From NCBI GenBank assembly GCA_023391415.1, contig JAEWAY010000036.1:1-64000 (forward strand): a DNA stretch of 64,000 bases, written 5' to 3'. A program made the position numbers and the translations under genes. The stretch's first letter is position 1, and each line of letters starts with the position of its first letter. Origin of the DNA: Bacteroidota bacterium (lineage in GTDB: Bacteria; Bacteroidota; Bacteroidia; Cytophagales; Cytophagaceae). The notes under the pieces are model-generated. The model saw only the letters and a list, made by a program, of their open reading frames with translations, made no database searches and was not told where the DNA came from. Below are positions 19,841 to 29,869 of the stretch, one piece after another.

Positions 19841-20566
19841 ATGCGAGAAAAAATATTTATTTTTTTTTACTTTTTTTTTACTACGACCTTACTACCAACT
19901 ACTTCTTTTTGTGAAAAAATCACTCTGGCTCACGCGGATTCTCTTTTTCGAATAAATAAAAAAGCGGAAGCGATTAGCGCTTACAAGACAATCATTAAAA
20001 ATGGTTCTTTTTCTCCCGCTCTGTTTTTAAAACTCGCTTATCTACAGGAAACATCCGGCGATATCAGCGGGGCCCTCGTATCTCTTAATTCACTTTATAA
20101 AATAAACCCCGATTCGGAGATTCATCTAAAGATGGAAGAACTCGCTCTTAGCGATAATCTTAGTGGCTACCAGTATACCGATCGTCAATATTTCAACACG
20201 CTGTATCAAAAATACTACTACTATATCCTACTGGCCATACTTATACTCGCGGGTTTTTATTTCTCGCATCTGATCCTGAAAAAAATCAGAGGTAATAATC
20301 TGGGCATGCGGCCTCTTTTATTTATCACGACATTATTTATACTGTTCTATATCGCCAATTTCAACATCCAACCGCCTCAAGCGGTCATCATCAACCACAA
20401 CACGCTGGTAATGTCCGCTCCTTCCCCAGGATCAAACTTGATCGAAATGACCAGGGCCGGGCACCGGGTCAACCTCATCGACCGGCAGGATATATGGTTT
20501 CAGGTTGAATATAATCGTCAAACGGGCTATATTAAGGCCAGCGATCTCCATATTATCGGACACTAA
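19841..20566 (+). CDS. Membrane protein with TPR-like and SH3 domains (BatE-like)
   Basis: About 241 residues from ATG 19841 (an upstream ATG at 19823 lies within the divergent promoter and is less likely). It has a signal peptide ending near SFCEK, a pair of TPR-like helices (about 35-105), two transmembrane segments (about 127-147 and 158-178), and a C-terminal bacterial SH3 domain (VIINHNTLVMSAPSPGSN to TGYIKASDL). The layout resembles BatE proteins of aerotolerance operons, but no Bat or MoxR genes are nearby. A role in envelope scaffolding is an inference. Confidence 0.75.
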   Translation: MREKIFIFFYFFFTTTLLPTTSFCEKITLAHADSLFRINKKAEAISAYKTIIKNGSFSPALFLKLAYLQETSGDISGALVSLNSLYKINPDSEIHLKMEELALSDNLSGYQYTDRQYFNTLYQKYYYYILLAILILAGFYFSHLILKKIRGNNLGMRPLLFITTLFILFYIANFNIQPPQAVIINHNTLVMSAPSPGSNLIEMTRAGHRVNLIDRQDIWFQVEYNRQTGYIKASDLHIIGH

Positions 20567-20593
20567 TCATTCCTTGAGACACACATAATCCCT

Positions 20594-21460
20594 TTGAGCA
20601 ATTATATTAAATCCTTCTCCTTAAGCCCGGGAGGAAGACTCATGCTGATCAGCATATGCGCCTTTTCCCTGATGCATTTATCCGTCAAGGCGTTACCTGG
20701 CATTCCGGTTGTACAGATTATCCTGATCCGCTCCGTATTTTCCTTATCCATATGCGTAGCTGATTTTTTGAAAAATAACATTCATCCCTGGGGAAACAAT
20801 AAACGGCTCCTGATTTTACGAGGACTGTGCGGAGTACTGAGTCTGATTCTTTTTTTCACTTCCATACAGCGAATTCCATTGGCGTCCGCCATCACCATCA
20901 GCAATCTGATGCCCCTATGCGCTCTTCTTCTAGCGGTATTGTTTCTGAATGAAAAAGTATCCCGGGCTCGGTGGCTAAGCGTATGCGTGGCTTTCACCGG
21001 CGTTTTTATGATTAAGGGATACGATACCCGCGTCTCTACGGAAGATTTATTGATCGCGCTTGGTGGCACCTTTTTCGCGGGCTGCGCTCATTTTCTGGTT
21101 CGAAAACTAAAAACAAGCGATCATCCTTCCGTGATCATATTTTATTTCCCATTGATTACCATTCCTATTATTCTTCCACTCGCCATCAGCCAGTGGGTCG
21201 TTCCCAATCCGGAACAGTGGCTGATTCTGATCTGCGTCGCTGTCTTTACGCATTTGGGACAATGGTTTATGACCAGAGCCTATCAAATCGAAGAAATCGG
21301 CAAAGTCGCTCACATCTATTTTCTGGGAATAATACTAGCGCTCATCTACGGATATACTTTCTTCAATGAGACGTTCAACGCGTTGACCATTGCCGGTATG
21401 CTACTAATCGTCGGAACCATCGTGTTCAACGCGATGGTTCCGGGAAAGAGAGCCACCTGA
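20594..21460 (+). CDS. EamA/DMT-family permease
   Basis: A ten-transmembrane-helix protein made of two EamA repeats, about 15-150 and 155-285, with the family signatures ISNLMPLCALLLAVLFLNEK and LGIILALIYGYTFFNE. Members export metabolites or amino acids; the substrate here is unknown. The start is either TTG at 20594 (288 residues) or ATG at 20642 (272 residues). Both keep the first helix. Intergenic spacing from the upstream gene is only 27 bp, so they may be co-transcribed. Confidence 0.85.
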   Translation: MSNYIKSFSLSPGGRLMLISICAFSLMHLSVKALPGIPVVQIILIRSVFSLSICVADFLKNNIHPWGNNKRLLILRGLCGVLSLILFFTSIQRIPLASAITISNLMPLCALLLAVLFLNEKVSRARWLSVCVAFTGVFMIKGYDTRVSTEDLLIALGGTFFAGCAHFLVRKLKTSDHPSVIIFYFPLITIPIILPLAISQWVVPNPEQWLILICVAVFTHLGQWFMTRAYQIEEIGKVAHIYFLGIILALIYGYTFFNETFNALTIAGMLLIVGTIVFNAMVPGKRAT

Positions 21461-21477
21461 CGATAAGCGACCTGTTT

Positions 21478-22083
21478 TTATTTCCGAACATCCAGCGATC
21501 CTGTCTCCAGCCATTCTATCGTGCGCGGACGAAGATCGCCGAAACAGTCATGAAAATCCTGACGAAAAGCCTCATACTCCCTACTTAAGTCACACGCGGC
21601 TTCCTCCACGCGATTGGGAAATCGGGCTCTGCGGGCAAGCCCGGCGAAAGCCTTCCCAATACCATCCATATTACCATAGTTCATAAGCCAGTTGTCCTTT
21701 CGCATATAGGGCAAAATAAGCCGCGTCTTCGATGGAAGAATATCGTCGTTGGCCAGCAACAGATCGTATACCCTGTGAGTAAAAGACTCTAAGTCCAGCT
21801 CGGAATACCGTTCAAAATCCAACGCGAGAAAATGGTCGTAAATGATGTCGACGATAACCGGCGAATAATGACCGTGTCGGGCTTGAAGACGTTTTCTGCT
21901 GCGTATAAAAGCGGGATGCGCGTCCGTATACGCGTCAATTTTACGATGTAGTATAATTCCCTGCTGTATACCTTTACGCTGAAGCGTCCAAGTTTGGCCT
22001 CCTTTAATCGAATCCGCGATAAAATTGCCAATCAGTATATCGTCAAATCCATGAGAAAGTATGGAATGCGCCAGATAATTCAA
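21478..22083 (-). CDS. acpH: Acyl carrier protein phosphodiesterase
   Basis: A 201-residue HD-like phosphohydrolase of the AcpH (DUF479) family that removes the phosphopantetheine arm from holo-ACP. Typical motifs are MNYLAHSILS, IGNFIADSIKG, GIILHRKIDAYTD and IVDIIYDHFLA. It starts with TTG only three bases after the stop of the penicillin-binding protein gene, with GAGG overlapping that stop, so the two are translationally linked. Confidence 0.85.
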   Translation of the reverse strand: MNYLAHSILSHGFDDILIGNFIADSIKGGQTWTLQRKGIQQGIILHRKIDAYTDAHPAFIRSRKRLQARHGHYSPVIVDIIYDHFLALDFERYSELDLESFTHRVYDLLLANDDILPSKTRLILPYMRKDNWLMNYGNMDGIGKAFAGLARRARFPNRVEEAACDLSREYEAFRQDFHDCFGDLRPRTIEWLETGSLDVRK

Positions 22084-22086
22084 TCC

Positions 22087-24279
22087 TCAGTCAATTAGCA
22101 TGTGTTCATCGATATTATCCAAAGGCTCCGGTTGGGAAGAGCCGCCTTCATCACAATTTTGGTACACGTCGTCCAGCGAAAAGCCATATCCTTTTTTACG
22201 AACATCCAGAGAGCGATCTCTGAAAACCGAACCCATATAGTATCCCCATATAGGCATAGCCAGGCTGGCTCCGGAACCGCCAAGTACCCGGACATCGCGG
22301 CTCGAACCACCAACCCACACTCCGGTAACGAGCTCAGGGGATATTCCTATAAACCAGCCATCCGCCGAATTTTGCGTAGTTCCCGTCTTACCTCCTATCT
22401 CCGCGTCAATCCCGAAATCGGATTTCAAGCGTCTCGAGGTTCCGAATTCAGAACCCGCCTTTAACAGCTCTACCATATAAGCCGCCGTCCTCTCTGTAAT
22501 AGCTTCCCTGGTGTCCGGTTTAAATTCATACAATACATTTCCGTATTTATCCTCAATACGCGTCAAGGCGTGAGGTCTGATATAGGTTCCTCCATTGACG
22601 AATACACAATACGCGGCCACCATCTCAAACAGTGATACGTCCGTCGCCCCAAGCGCGAGCGCCGGTACAGCCTCCATCGGACTTTCCAGTCCCAGTTTGC
22701 GCGCGAACTTCACTATATTATCCGGGCCTGATCGCATCATCAGATTCGCGGCGACGGTATTGACGGACTTCGCCAGCCCGTATTTCAAAGTAACCGCGTT
22801 GTTGGAATAGCTATTGTCACTGTTTCGCGGAGTCCATACCGTTCCCTTCCAGGGATAGGCTACCTCCACATCAAGCACCTCCGAGCATGGGGTAAGCCCC
22901 GCTTCTTCGATCGCGTACGCGTATACAAAAGGTTTAAATGTCGAACCAGCCTGTCTTCTGCTTTGCCAGACATTGTCGTATTTAAAATATTTGTAATTGA
23001 TATCGCCGACATACGCGCGGATCCGGCCACTTCGTGGATCGACCGAGAGCGCGCCCGTATGTAGAATCTGAGCCATATACTTTATGGAATCCATCGGGCT
23101 GATCTTTCCCTCACGAGCTTTATCATGTCCAAACAAGGTCATTTGAACTGGTTCCTTCATTTTAGCGAGGCATTCCTTATCCGACAATCCATCGTTTTTA
23201 TACTCCTGATACCTGGCCGATTTTCTGGCCATATTCTGAATAAACTCAGGATCTTCCCAGGGGATTTCGCTTTTCCATTGCTGATTGTACTGCCACTGTA
23301 AAGCTTTCATATGGCGGCCCGCGGCTTGTTCGAGATAAACCTGCATTTTCGCGTCGATAGTAGTATAGATCTTAAGTCCTCCTCCATAAAGATCCTGATT
23401 ATGTTCTCTGGCCCATTTCTGAATAAAAGGCCTCAGATAGCCCCGGAGATAAGGAGCCAGGCCCGCGGCCTCTCCCTCTGGCTGATAATTCAGACCCAAG
23501 GGTTTATTGATCAGATTTCTACGTTCATCCCCTGTAATAAAGCCCCCTTTCAGCATTTGGCCAAGCACTGTATTTCTTCGCTCCAACGCCCTTTCCGGCT
23601 TCCTGATCGGATCATAAACGGAAGGTCCTTTCAGCAAACCGATCAGCAAGGCGGCCTGATCTACGCGAAGCTTCTCCGGAGCGACATTAAAAAAGGTCTC
23701 CGCCGCGTTTTTAATTCCAAACGTATTTCTGCCAAAAGAAACAGTATTCAGATACATAGTCAGGATCTCCCGCTTGGTATAAGCGCGTTCAATCCTTATG
23801 GCGACGATCCATTCCTTAATCTTCGTGATCAGCATATTGCCACTGAAAACTCCTTGGTATCTCTCAAAATCCCTTAGCTGAAAAAGATTTTTCGCCGTTT
23901 GCTGAGAAAGTGTACTGGAACCCCGCTTCTTGCCCTGGAGCAGATAATAAAATATAGCGAACGTACCTTTAAAATCCACTCCCGAATGCTCCTCAAAGCG
24001 CTCGTCTTCGGTCGCTATAAGCGCGTCGACCAGATGTTTGGGCAACGCGTCATACTCGACAGGTGTTCTTTTTTCACGATAATAGCTTCCCAATACTTCT
24101 CCATCTGAAGAATATAATAAGGACGCCTCATCCGTTTTGGGATTTTCCAGTATTTCCAGACCGGGCAATTCTCCAAACAAACCAAACAGATTGACTCGTA
24201 CGCACCCGATAAGAAGCAGAAAAAAAAGCCAGCCTCCCATGAAGGCTAACCACGCTCCGCGAATTATTTTATTAATCAT
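22087..24279 (-). CDS. Class A penicillin-binding protein (PBP1A-type)
   Basis: About 730 residues from ATG 24279 (an upstream in-frame ATG at 24348 gives an implausible extension). It has an N-terminal transmembrane anchor (about 8-28), a GT51 glycosyltransferase domain with ATEDERFEEHSGVD and GSSTLSQQTAKNLF, and a transpeptidase domain with STFK, SVN and KTGTT motifs. It polymerises and crosslinks peptidoglycan at the cytoplasmic membrane. All catalytic motifs are intact. It forms a two-gene operon with acpH. Confidence 0.92.
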   Translation of the reverse strand: MINKIIRGAWLAFMGGWLFFLLLIGCVRVNLFGLFGELPGLEILENPKTDEASLLYSSDGEVLGSYYREKRTPVEYDALPKHLVDALIATEDERFEEHSGVDFKGTFAIFYYLLQGKKRGSSTLSQQTAKNLFQLRDFERYQGVFSGNMLITKIKEWIVAIRIERAYTKREILTMYLNTVSFGRNTFGIKNAAETFFNVAPEKLRVDQAALLIGLLKGPSVYDPIRKPERALERRNTVLGQMLKGGFITGDERRNLINKPLGLNYQPEGEAAGLAPYLRGYLRPFIQKWAREHNQDLYGGGLKIYTTIDAKMQVYLEQAAGRHMKALQWQYNQQWKSEIPWEDPEFIQNMARKSARYQEYKNDGLSDKECLAKMKEPVQMTLFGHDKAREGKISPMDSIKYMAQILHTGALSVDPRSGRIRAYVGDINYKYFKYDNVWQSRRQAGSTFKPFVYAYAIEEAGLTPCSEVLDVEVAYPWKGTVWTPRNSDNSYSNNAVTLKYGLAKSVNTVAANLMMRSGPDNIVKFARKLGLESPMEAVPALALGATDVSLFEMVAAYCVFVNGGTYIRPHALTRIEDKYGNVLYEFKPDTREAITERTAAYMVELLKAGSEFGTSRRLKSDFGIDAEIGGKTGTTQNSADGWFIGISPELVTGVWVGGSSRDVRVLGGSGASLAMPIWGYYMGSVFRDRSLDVRKKGYGFSLDDVYQNCDEGGSSQPEPLDNIDEHMLID

Positions 24280-24357
24280 TAAATTAGCGATATTAAGCGA
24301 CAAAAAGATACAACGCGTATCGGAAGTTATCCTCCACCCGTCCGGCAAGCAAATTTA

Positions 24358-24912
24358 CTATAAAAGTTTCTCAATATCTTTAATCAACGACTTATTCGAC
24401 GGCGGCTTGGCATGAAAATCAGCGATATTCCCTTCCTTGTCAATCAGTACAAAACGAGGAATGCTTGGCACATCGTACTTTTCCAAAATCTGACTCGCCT
24501 TTCCTTCGGGAGAAATCAAATGCGTCCCCTCTATTTCTTTCGTCTCTACAAAACGCTTCCATTTTTCCGTATCCCGATCGATGGATACATACAGAAATAC
24601 CAGATCCTCCCGCTCTCTAAAATGATCTTTAAGGCCCCGGGACCGATTTATCTGCATCACGCATGGAGCGCACCAACTCGCCCATATGTCCATATATACC
24701 ACTTTTCCTTTAAGATCGCTCAGGTCAACAGGCTTTCCATCCAGATTGTCCAGCTTAAACCCCGGAGCAGGAATACCATTCGAAGTCGCCTGTACCCTAC
24801 TATCATACTGACCACCAATGGAGCCAGCAACAAAACCCGTCAATAACACAAGACTAAACGCGGCGGCGATCGCCCACACAATCTTCATTCTCTTTTTATG
24901 AAACATATTCAA
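24358..24912 (-). CDS. TlpA-like membrane-anchored thioredoxin
   Basis: A 184-residue protein with an N-terminal hydrophobic anchor or signal (about 10-30), then a thioredoxin fold with the active site WCAPC in DIWASWCAPCVMQINR and the cis-Pro loop VPSIPRFVLID. It is exposed to the periplasm and probably reduces or shuffles disulphides, as in cytochrome maturation or envelope protein repair. It sits 78 bp before the PBP gene on the same strand. Confidence 0.88.
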   Translation of the reverse strand: MNMFHKKRMKIVWAIAAAFSLVLLTGFVAGSIGGQYDSRVQATSNGIPAPGFKLDNLDGKPVDLSDLKGKVVYMDIWASWCAPCVMQINRSRGLKDHFREREDLVFLYVSIDRDTEKWKRFVETKEIEGTHLISPEGKASQILEKYDVPSIPRFVLIDKEGNIADFHAKPPSNKSLIKDIEKLL

Positions 24913-25250
24913 CGATTTATTTTTTCAAAAACGCCTGTCCTCCCTCTTTCAAAGCTGTTTTTCTATTCAAAACGCGGATCTTATAATATAACACGAAGCA
25001 CTATCAATTAAATTCTTTAAAACAGGGATTTTTCATAAACAAAACAAACGCGTAGCGGTAGCGTCCGGGCTATATCGCCAAAGAAAATAACAAGCTTATA
25101 ATAAGGAATATAGTACAACAAAAATCACCTAATGAAACCTCTTGTCACTTTTTAAAGTTAATTAAATAAACGACATAAAGTCTCCTGAATACCGAACCAG
25201 AAAATTTTGGTTTAATATTTGACATTGTTTTAATAAAGTTTCCGGCGCGT
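24913..25250. other. Divergent intergenic region
   Basis: 338 bp between divergent genes with no reading frame of note. It should carry promoters for both, but I see no clean TAnnTTTG box. Confidence 0.4.
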
Positions 25251-25601
25251 ATGAAAGTCCTTTATCAATTTTTCACCCTTCCGCTCTACACGACAATTTT
25301 ATTCGTGTCGCTAGCGGCGTGTGAAAAAAAAGTACCGGACGAGCCTATCAAAACCATTGAACCTGTCAAGACAGACTCCCTACGCCCTGAAAAAAAGATT
25401 CGGGAAATCAAACAGGAGATAGAAAAACCGGTTCTGGACACTATTCAGTCTCCGGCCGACTCCATGTATATCGACTCTGTCAACATCTCGGGTGAATCGA
25501 TTCCCGACTCCACCGAAACAATGGCGCAGCCATTGAGAAAACCAACCTTTAAGCACTTTTATAAATATATGAAATTGCACAACAGAGGACCTATCGTGTG
25601 A
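25251..25601 (+). CDS. Small hypothetical lipoprotein
   Basis: A 116-residue protein with a lipoprotein signal (lipobox SLAAC, Cys24) followed by a charged, proline- and glutamate-rich, probably disordered chain. No domain is recognised. The terminator stem begins inside the last codons, so the coding region and terminator overlap. Confidence 0.7.
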   Translation: MKVLYQFFTLPLYTTILFVSLAACEKKVPDEPIKTIEPVKTDSLRPEKKIREIKQEIEKPVLDTIQSPADSMYIDSVNISGESIPDSTETMAQPLRKPTFKHFYKYMKLHNRGPIV

Positions 25602-25616
25602 TCCTCTGTTATTTTT
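25581..25616 (+). terminator. Intrinsic terminator overlapping the lipoprotein stop
   Basis: AACAGAGGA (25581-25589) pairs with TCCTCTGTT (25602-25610) followed by ATTTTTGG. The stop codon lies in the loop. Confidence 0.85.
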
Positions 25617-25746
25617 GGTTTTATTTTCGTATTTTTTGAAAACTATTCCCTCAGAAAAGAGTATTATATCTAGTCATGAGCAGATGCTTTATGCTTATGA
25701 GAGATCATTATGCTGATTTTTACAGACTTCAATTATTTTTAATTTA

Positions 25747-28158
25747 ATGAGCAAAACCCACAAAACAGAAGTTAAGGCGATATCCAAAGCTATTAAGGCG
25801 ACTTCCGTGAACGCGAAAAAAAATGAGAAACCGAAAGTTTCGAAAAAGCCGGCCCCAGGCGCTTCTCCAAGCGCCGGCAAGAAGGGCTCCGCTTCAAAAA
25901 AGGAAACGCCGCTAAAGACCTCCTTAAAAAGTAATGGGACCTCAAAGACAGCTTCCCAAACGACCTCGGTAGCGTCCGCTACTTCGGCCGATCGTAAAAA
26001 GAACAGTCAGAACAAGCCGGTCATGATACATAAAGAAATGATAGAAACAGAAGTGGGTACAAAAAAAGCTCAAACCGCGGCGACTAAACAAACATCTACC
26101 GCGAAAAAAACAGGATCGACGTCGGAAAAAAACGCTTCTTCTCTCAAAAAGGATCAAAAACCACGTATGGCCGTCGTTCTGGACGACCCATGGCTCGAAC
26201 CTTACGAACAAGATATTATCGATCGGCATGAACGTTTTAAGAACGCGTTGAATGAAATTGAGACGAGCGCGGGCTCATTGGAGAAATTCGCGAGCGCGTA
26301 CCAATATTATGGCATCAACTACGACGATAAGAAAAAAGGCTGGTGGTATCGGGAATGGGCCCCAGCGGCTCATCAATTATTCCTCACCGGCGACTTTAAC
26401 CACTGGGATCGTTCCTCACATCCCATGCGGAAAAATGACCGGGGCGTATGGGAAATCTTCCTCCCTCATAAAGAGTATAAAGACAAACTCGTACATGAAA
26501 GCAGGATAAAAGTCCACGTAGTATCCGACCGCGGAGCTATGGACCGCATTCCCGCCTATATTACCCGGGTAATACAGGACCCTAGGACATATGATTTTTC
26601 CGGACAGATATGGGAACCCGCGCGGCCATTCCAATGGACGGATTCCAAATTTAATTTTGACGCTTCAAAAGACCTTGTCATTTATGAGTGCCATATCGGA
26701 ATGGCTCAGGAAAAAGAAGGAGTCGGTACTTACAATGAATTTACCGAAGAGATACTTCCCCGGGTAAAAAAGCTGGGTTATAACGCGGTTCAGCTTATGG
26801 CGATCCAGGAGCATCCATATTATGGTTCCTTTGGCTATCATGTATCCAATTTTTTCGCGCCTTCTTCCCGTTTCGGTACTCCCGACGAATTGAAAAACCT
26901 GATTGACACGGCGCACTCCATGGGAATCGCCGTGATTATGGATATTGTACATTCGCACGCGGTAAAAAACCTGTCCGAAGGGCTGAATGAGTTTGACGGC
27001 TCGGATCATCAGTACTTTCATCCCGGCGGACGAGGCTATCACGATGGCTGGGACTCCAAACTTTTCGATTATGGGAAATGGGAAGTCAAGGAGTTTCTGC
27101 TCTCCAACTGCAAATACTGGATGGAAGAATTTCATTTCGACGGTTTCCGCTTCGATGGAGTCACATCCATGCTATACTTCCACCACGGCTTTACCAGCTT
27201 TGACCACTACGACAAATATTTCAAATACGACGTTGACTGGGATACCGTCACATATCTTCAACTGGCCAACGAACTGACGCACGCTTTAAACAAGAATTTT
27301 ATTTCTATCGCGGAAGACGTCAGCGGGATGCCGGGACTATGTCGTACGACCAAAGACGGCGGCATAGGCTTTGACTATCGTCTCGGAATGGGTATTCCTG
27401 ATTACTGGATCAAAATTTTGAAGGAAAAAACGGATGAAGACTGGAATATCTATGAAATATGGGATGTGCTCACAAACAGGCGCTGGAAAGAAAACACCAT
27501 AGCTTACGCGGAATCGCACGATCAGGCGCTGGTAGGCGACAAGACACTCGCTTTCTGGCTAATGGATAAGGAAATGTACTACCATATGATGGTCGACGAT
27601 CAGAATTACATCGTCGACCGTGGTATCGCCCTGCACAAAATGCTCCGCCTGATCACAATCGCGCTGGGCGGAGAAGCGTATCTCAACTTTATGGGTAACG
27701 AATTCGGCCATCCCGAATGGATCGACTTTCCACGTCAGGGAAACAATTGGTCCTACCAATACGCCCGCAGGCAATGGACCCTGGTCGACAGCCCCAAGCT
27801 AAAATATCAATATCTGTCGGCCTTTGAAAAAGCGATGATCGAAACGATCAGAAACAACGATATACTCCGATCCGGATACGCGAATCAGGTCAATATGGAC
27901 ATGCTGAACAAAGTCATTATCTTCGAAAGAGGCGAGCTTATCTTTGTATTCAGCTTCAATCCTTCGCAATCCATTTTTGATTATAAATTCCATGTTCCGG
28001 CCAAGGGGCGATACAAGATCGTTTTAAACTCCGACAAGAGTGAATTTGGAGGTTTTGATCGGATCGACGATACGATTACCTATTCCACCGACGACGATCA
28101 GCAACTAAGTATCTATATGACCAATAGAACCGCTTTGGTTTTCAAAAAAGTCAAATAG
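25747..28158 (+). CDS. glgB: 1,4-alpha-glucan branching enzyme, GH13_8 type, with Lys-rich tail
   Basis: Residues from about 141 onward form a complete branching enzyme: CBM48 (about 175-285), then the GH13 barrel with YGSFGYHVSNFFAPSSRFG, DIVHSHAV, nucleophile Asp in DGFRFDGVTSMLYFHHG, acid/base Glu in ISIAEDVSGMPGL, and AESHDQ. This resembles the eukaryote-like GH13_8 group. It adds alpha-1,6 branches to glycogen. Residues 1-140 are a low-complexity Lys/Ala/Ser/Thr tail, unusual for the family. A second in-frame ATG at 26167 (Met141) would give a normal-length enzyme, so the tail could be non-translated, though its frame is open throughout. Confidence 0.93.
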   Translation: MSKTHKTEVKAISKAIKATSVNAKKNEKPKVSKKPAPGASPSAGKKGSASKKETPLKTSLKSNGTSKTASQTTSVASATSADRKKNSQNKPVMIHKEMIETEVGTKKAQTAATKQTSTAKKTGSTSEKNASSLKKDQKPRMAVVLDDPWLEPYEQDIIDRHERFKNALNEIETSAGSLEKFASAYQYYGINYDDKKKGWWYREWAPAAHQLFLTGDFNHWDRSSHPMRKNDRGVWEIFLPHKEYKDKLVHESRIKVHVVSDRGAMDRIPAYITRVIQDPRTYDFSGQIWEPARPFQWTDSKFNFDASKDLVIYECHIGMAQEKEGVGTYNEFTEEILPRVKKLGYNAVQLMAIQEHPYYGSFGYHVSNFFAPSSRFGTPDELKNLIDTAHSMGIAVIMDIVHSHAVKNLSEGLNEFDGSDHQYFHPGGRGYHDGWDSKLFDYGKWEVKEFLLSNCKYWMEEFHFDGFRFDGVTSMLYFHHGFTSFDHYDKYFKYDVDWDTVTYLQLANELTHALNKNFISIAEDVSGMPGLCRTTKDGGIGFDYRLGMGIPDYWIKILKEKTDEDWNIYEIWDVLTNRRWKENTIAYAESHDQALVGDKTLAFWLMDKEMYYHMMVDDQNYIVDRGIALHKMLRLITIALGGEAYLNFMGNEFGHPEWIDFPRQGNNWSYQYARRQWTLVDSPKLKYQYLSAFEKAMIETIRNNDILRSGYANQVNMDMLNKVIIFERGELIFVFSFNPSQSIFDYKFHVPAKGRYKIVLNSDKSEFGGFDRIDDTITYSTDDDQQLSIYMTNRTALVFKKVK

Positions 28159-28206
28159 CCCACCCAATATCTACAAATCCATAGCATGGTAATTTCAATT
28201 TAATGA

Positions 28207-28257
28207 CAAAACCAACGAAAAGCTTCTACTAAAGCGCCCTCGTTGGTTTTGTTTTTG
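28207..28257 (+). terminator. Intrinsic terminator of glgB
   Basis: A 12-bp perfect stem (28207-28218 with 28240-28251) followed by TTTTTG. Confidence 0.88.
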
Positions 28258-28439
28258 TACCGGAGGACACCGGTAAAATACAAAAAAGATGGTTTTTTCT
28301 GAACCTCATTAAAAATCCCTTTTCACGCGGGCGAAGTAATAAATAAATTGACTGGAAGCGGTTTTCCTACAACCGGGCGTAAAATATAATCCTATGACGG
28401 CTGAGAAGGAAATCCAAGATCAACACCTTTCTCAAGAAA

Positions 28440-29270
28440 CTACTCGCTCTGAGAAAGTTTATGTAAAAAGTCATAAACTTCATTTATCGCGCTAAGCGAA
28501 TAACACGCCTGAGAATAACGTTCCGGATCGTCACTGACAATGATACCGATACCATTTTCACGCACTACCGCGAAACCGTCTTCATCCGTGAGGTCGTCGC
28601 CAATAAAAACGGGGAGATAACGATTCAAGTCAAAATTCATCCTGTTCATCAGCCACTCCAAGGCTTTACCTTTATTCCATTCACAATTGGGCTTCAGTTC
28701 CAGCACTTTTTTACCCGGTCCGGGCTTCAGATGACTTTTATACCGCTCAATAACACGCTGTATTTTATCGACTACAACCTGCTCCCTTTCCTCTTTCACA
28801 TGCCTATAATGGACGGCGATCGCGAATTTCTTTCGCTCTATGACCACTCCGGCCTCTTCAGACAATATCGCTTCCAGATTCTTTTGAGCGTCGTCGAGAG
28901 CGGCTATCGAAGCGAGCCCATCCTCATAGATCCATTCCAGTTCCCTTCCTTTTATTTCATACCCATGACTTCCGGCGAAGATTATTCCGGGCAGATCGAT
29001 CCGTTTTTCAATATCGGCCCTATCCCTTCCTGTCAGGATCACACACGTGTGCCGCTTGAGGAGATTCGCTAAGACTTCGGTCATTTCCACCGTCAAACGG
29101 GCGTCTTCCGGATTACTTACAATAGGCGCGAGAGTACCATCAAAATCCAGGAAAAGTACAGGAATCCGCGCATGGAAAGTATCCATATCAAACAAGCCGA
29201 GCGCGGAGGGTAACAGACTGGTTAACGTATGGTTTTCTTTTTTTGGAAAATCAGGAGAATCCGGCTTCAT
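28440..29270 (-). CDS. otsB: Trehalose-6-phosphate phosphatase
   Basis: A 276-residue HAD-superfamily phosphatase. Motif I is FLDFDGTLAPI, motif II VILTGRD, and the C-terminal GDDLTDEDGF supplies the Mg-binding aspartates. It releases trehalose from trehalose-6-phosphate. No trehalose-phosphate synthase (otsA) is in the window, so the partner enzyme must be elsewhere. It is convergent with glgB. An 8-bp dyad (28427-28434 with 28450-28457) overlaps its 3' end. Confidence 0.93.
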   Translation of the reverse strand: MKPDSPDFPKKENHTLTSLLPSALGLFDMDTFHARIPVLFLDFDGTLAPIVSNPEDARLTVEMTEVLANLLKRHTCVILTGRDRADIEKRIDLPGIIFAGSHGYEIKGRELEWIYEDGLASIAALDDAQKNLEAILSEEAGVVIERKKFAIAVHYRHVKEEREQVVVDKIQRVIERYKSHLKPGPGKKVLELKPNCEWNKGKALEWLMNRMNFDLNRYLPVFIGDDLTDEDGFAVVRENGIGIIVSDDPERYSQACYSLSAINEVYDFLHKLSQSE

Positions 29271-29529
29271 GGTTTCAAAAATAGCATGTTTAGACTTAAT
29301 TAAAAGTTTTTGTTGATCTTTTTGTCGTTTAGCTCCTGATTGATCTCTGTAGATAGCGCCTCCGGCTTCTATCCATTCTCCTTCCTAACGACTCGTATGT
29401 GCAAATAGATTATACTCCACGGATTAAGTAAAATGGCGGCGGCAAGTTCTGAAACGCCAGGCAAACAACCTCTTCATTATATACCACCACCACTTTAATA
29501 GCTGGCACATCCAGTCTGAGAGAAAATAA

Positions 29530-29556
29530 AAAAACCTGAGAAATTCCCAGGCTTTT
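29530..29556 (-). terminator. Terminator of the GNAT-like gene
   Basis: The minus strand shows CCTG and CAGG around an AT loop, followed by a T-run of seven, eight bases after the stop. The stem is short but the T-run is strong. Confidence 0.6.
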
Positions 29557-29563
29557 TCAATTC

Positions 29564-29869
29564 TTACCCGGCCGTTTCCATATGGCCAGGCTTTAAAAGC
29601 GCTTCCTGATACTTCGCGTTCTGACTGATAAAATCTTTCACATAGGAACATCCCGCCTTCACCTTTACCGAATTTTTCATAGCGTACTGCAAAGCGTGCT
29701 CCACTACTTTAGCCGCTATTCCATTACTTCGCAAATTGGCCGGAACAAAGACCATCCTGAAATCCCAGATATTTTCACTGATTTTTTCATACCGCAAAAT
29801 ACATTCCTTACCTCCCACGGAGGTAAAAAACTTGCGACTTACAAGGTCATGCTTAATCGTGTACTTCAT
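29564..29869 (-). CDS. GNAT-like N-acetyltransferase (YjdJ type)
   Basis: A 101-residue single-domain protein. The pattern (LRYEKISENIWDFRMVFVPA, RSNGIAAKVVEHALQYA, KAGCSYVKDFI) matches the small COG2388-type GNAT proteins, in which RSNGIAAK would bind the pyrophosphate of acetyl-CoA. The substrate is unknown. It is transcribed alone. Confidence 0.75.
   Translation of the reverse strand: MKYTIKHDLVSRKFFTSVGGKECILRYEKISENIWDFRMVFVPANLRSNGIAAKVVEHALQYAMKNSVKVKAGCSYVKDFISQNAKYQEALLKPGHMETAG

Noticed and set aside
28427..28457. 8-bp dyad at the 3' end of otsB as a terminator
   Set aside because: It has no T-run on the minus strand, so it is not a convincing intrinsic terminator.
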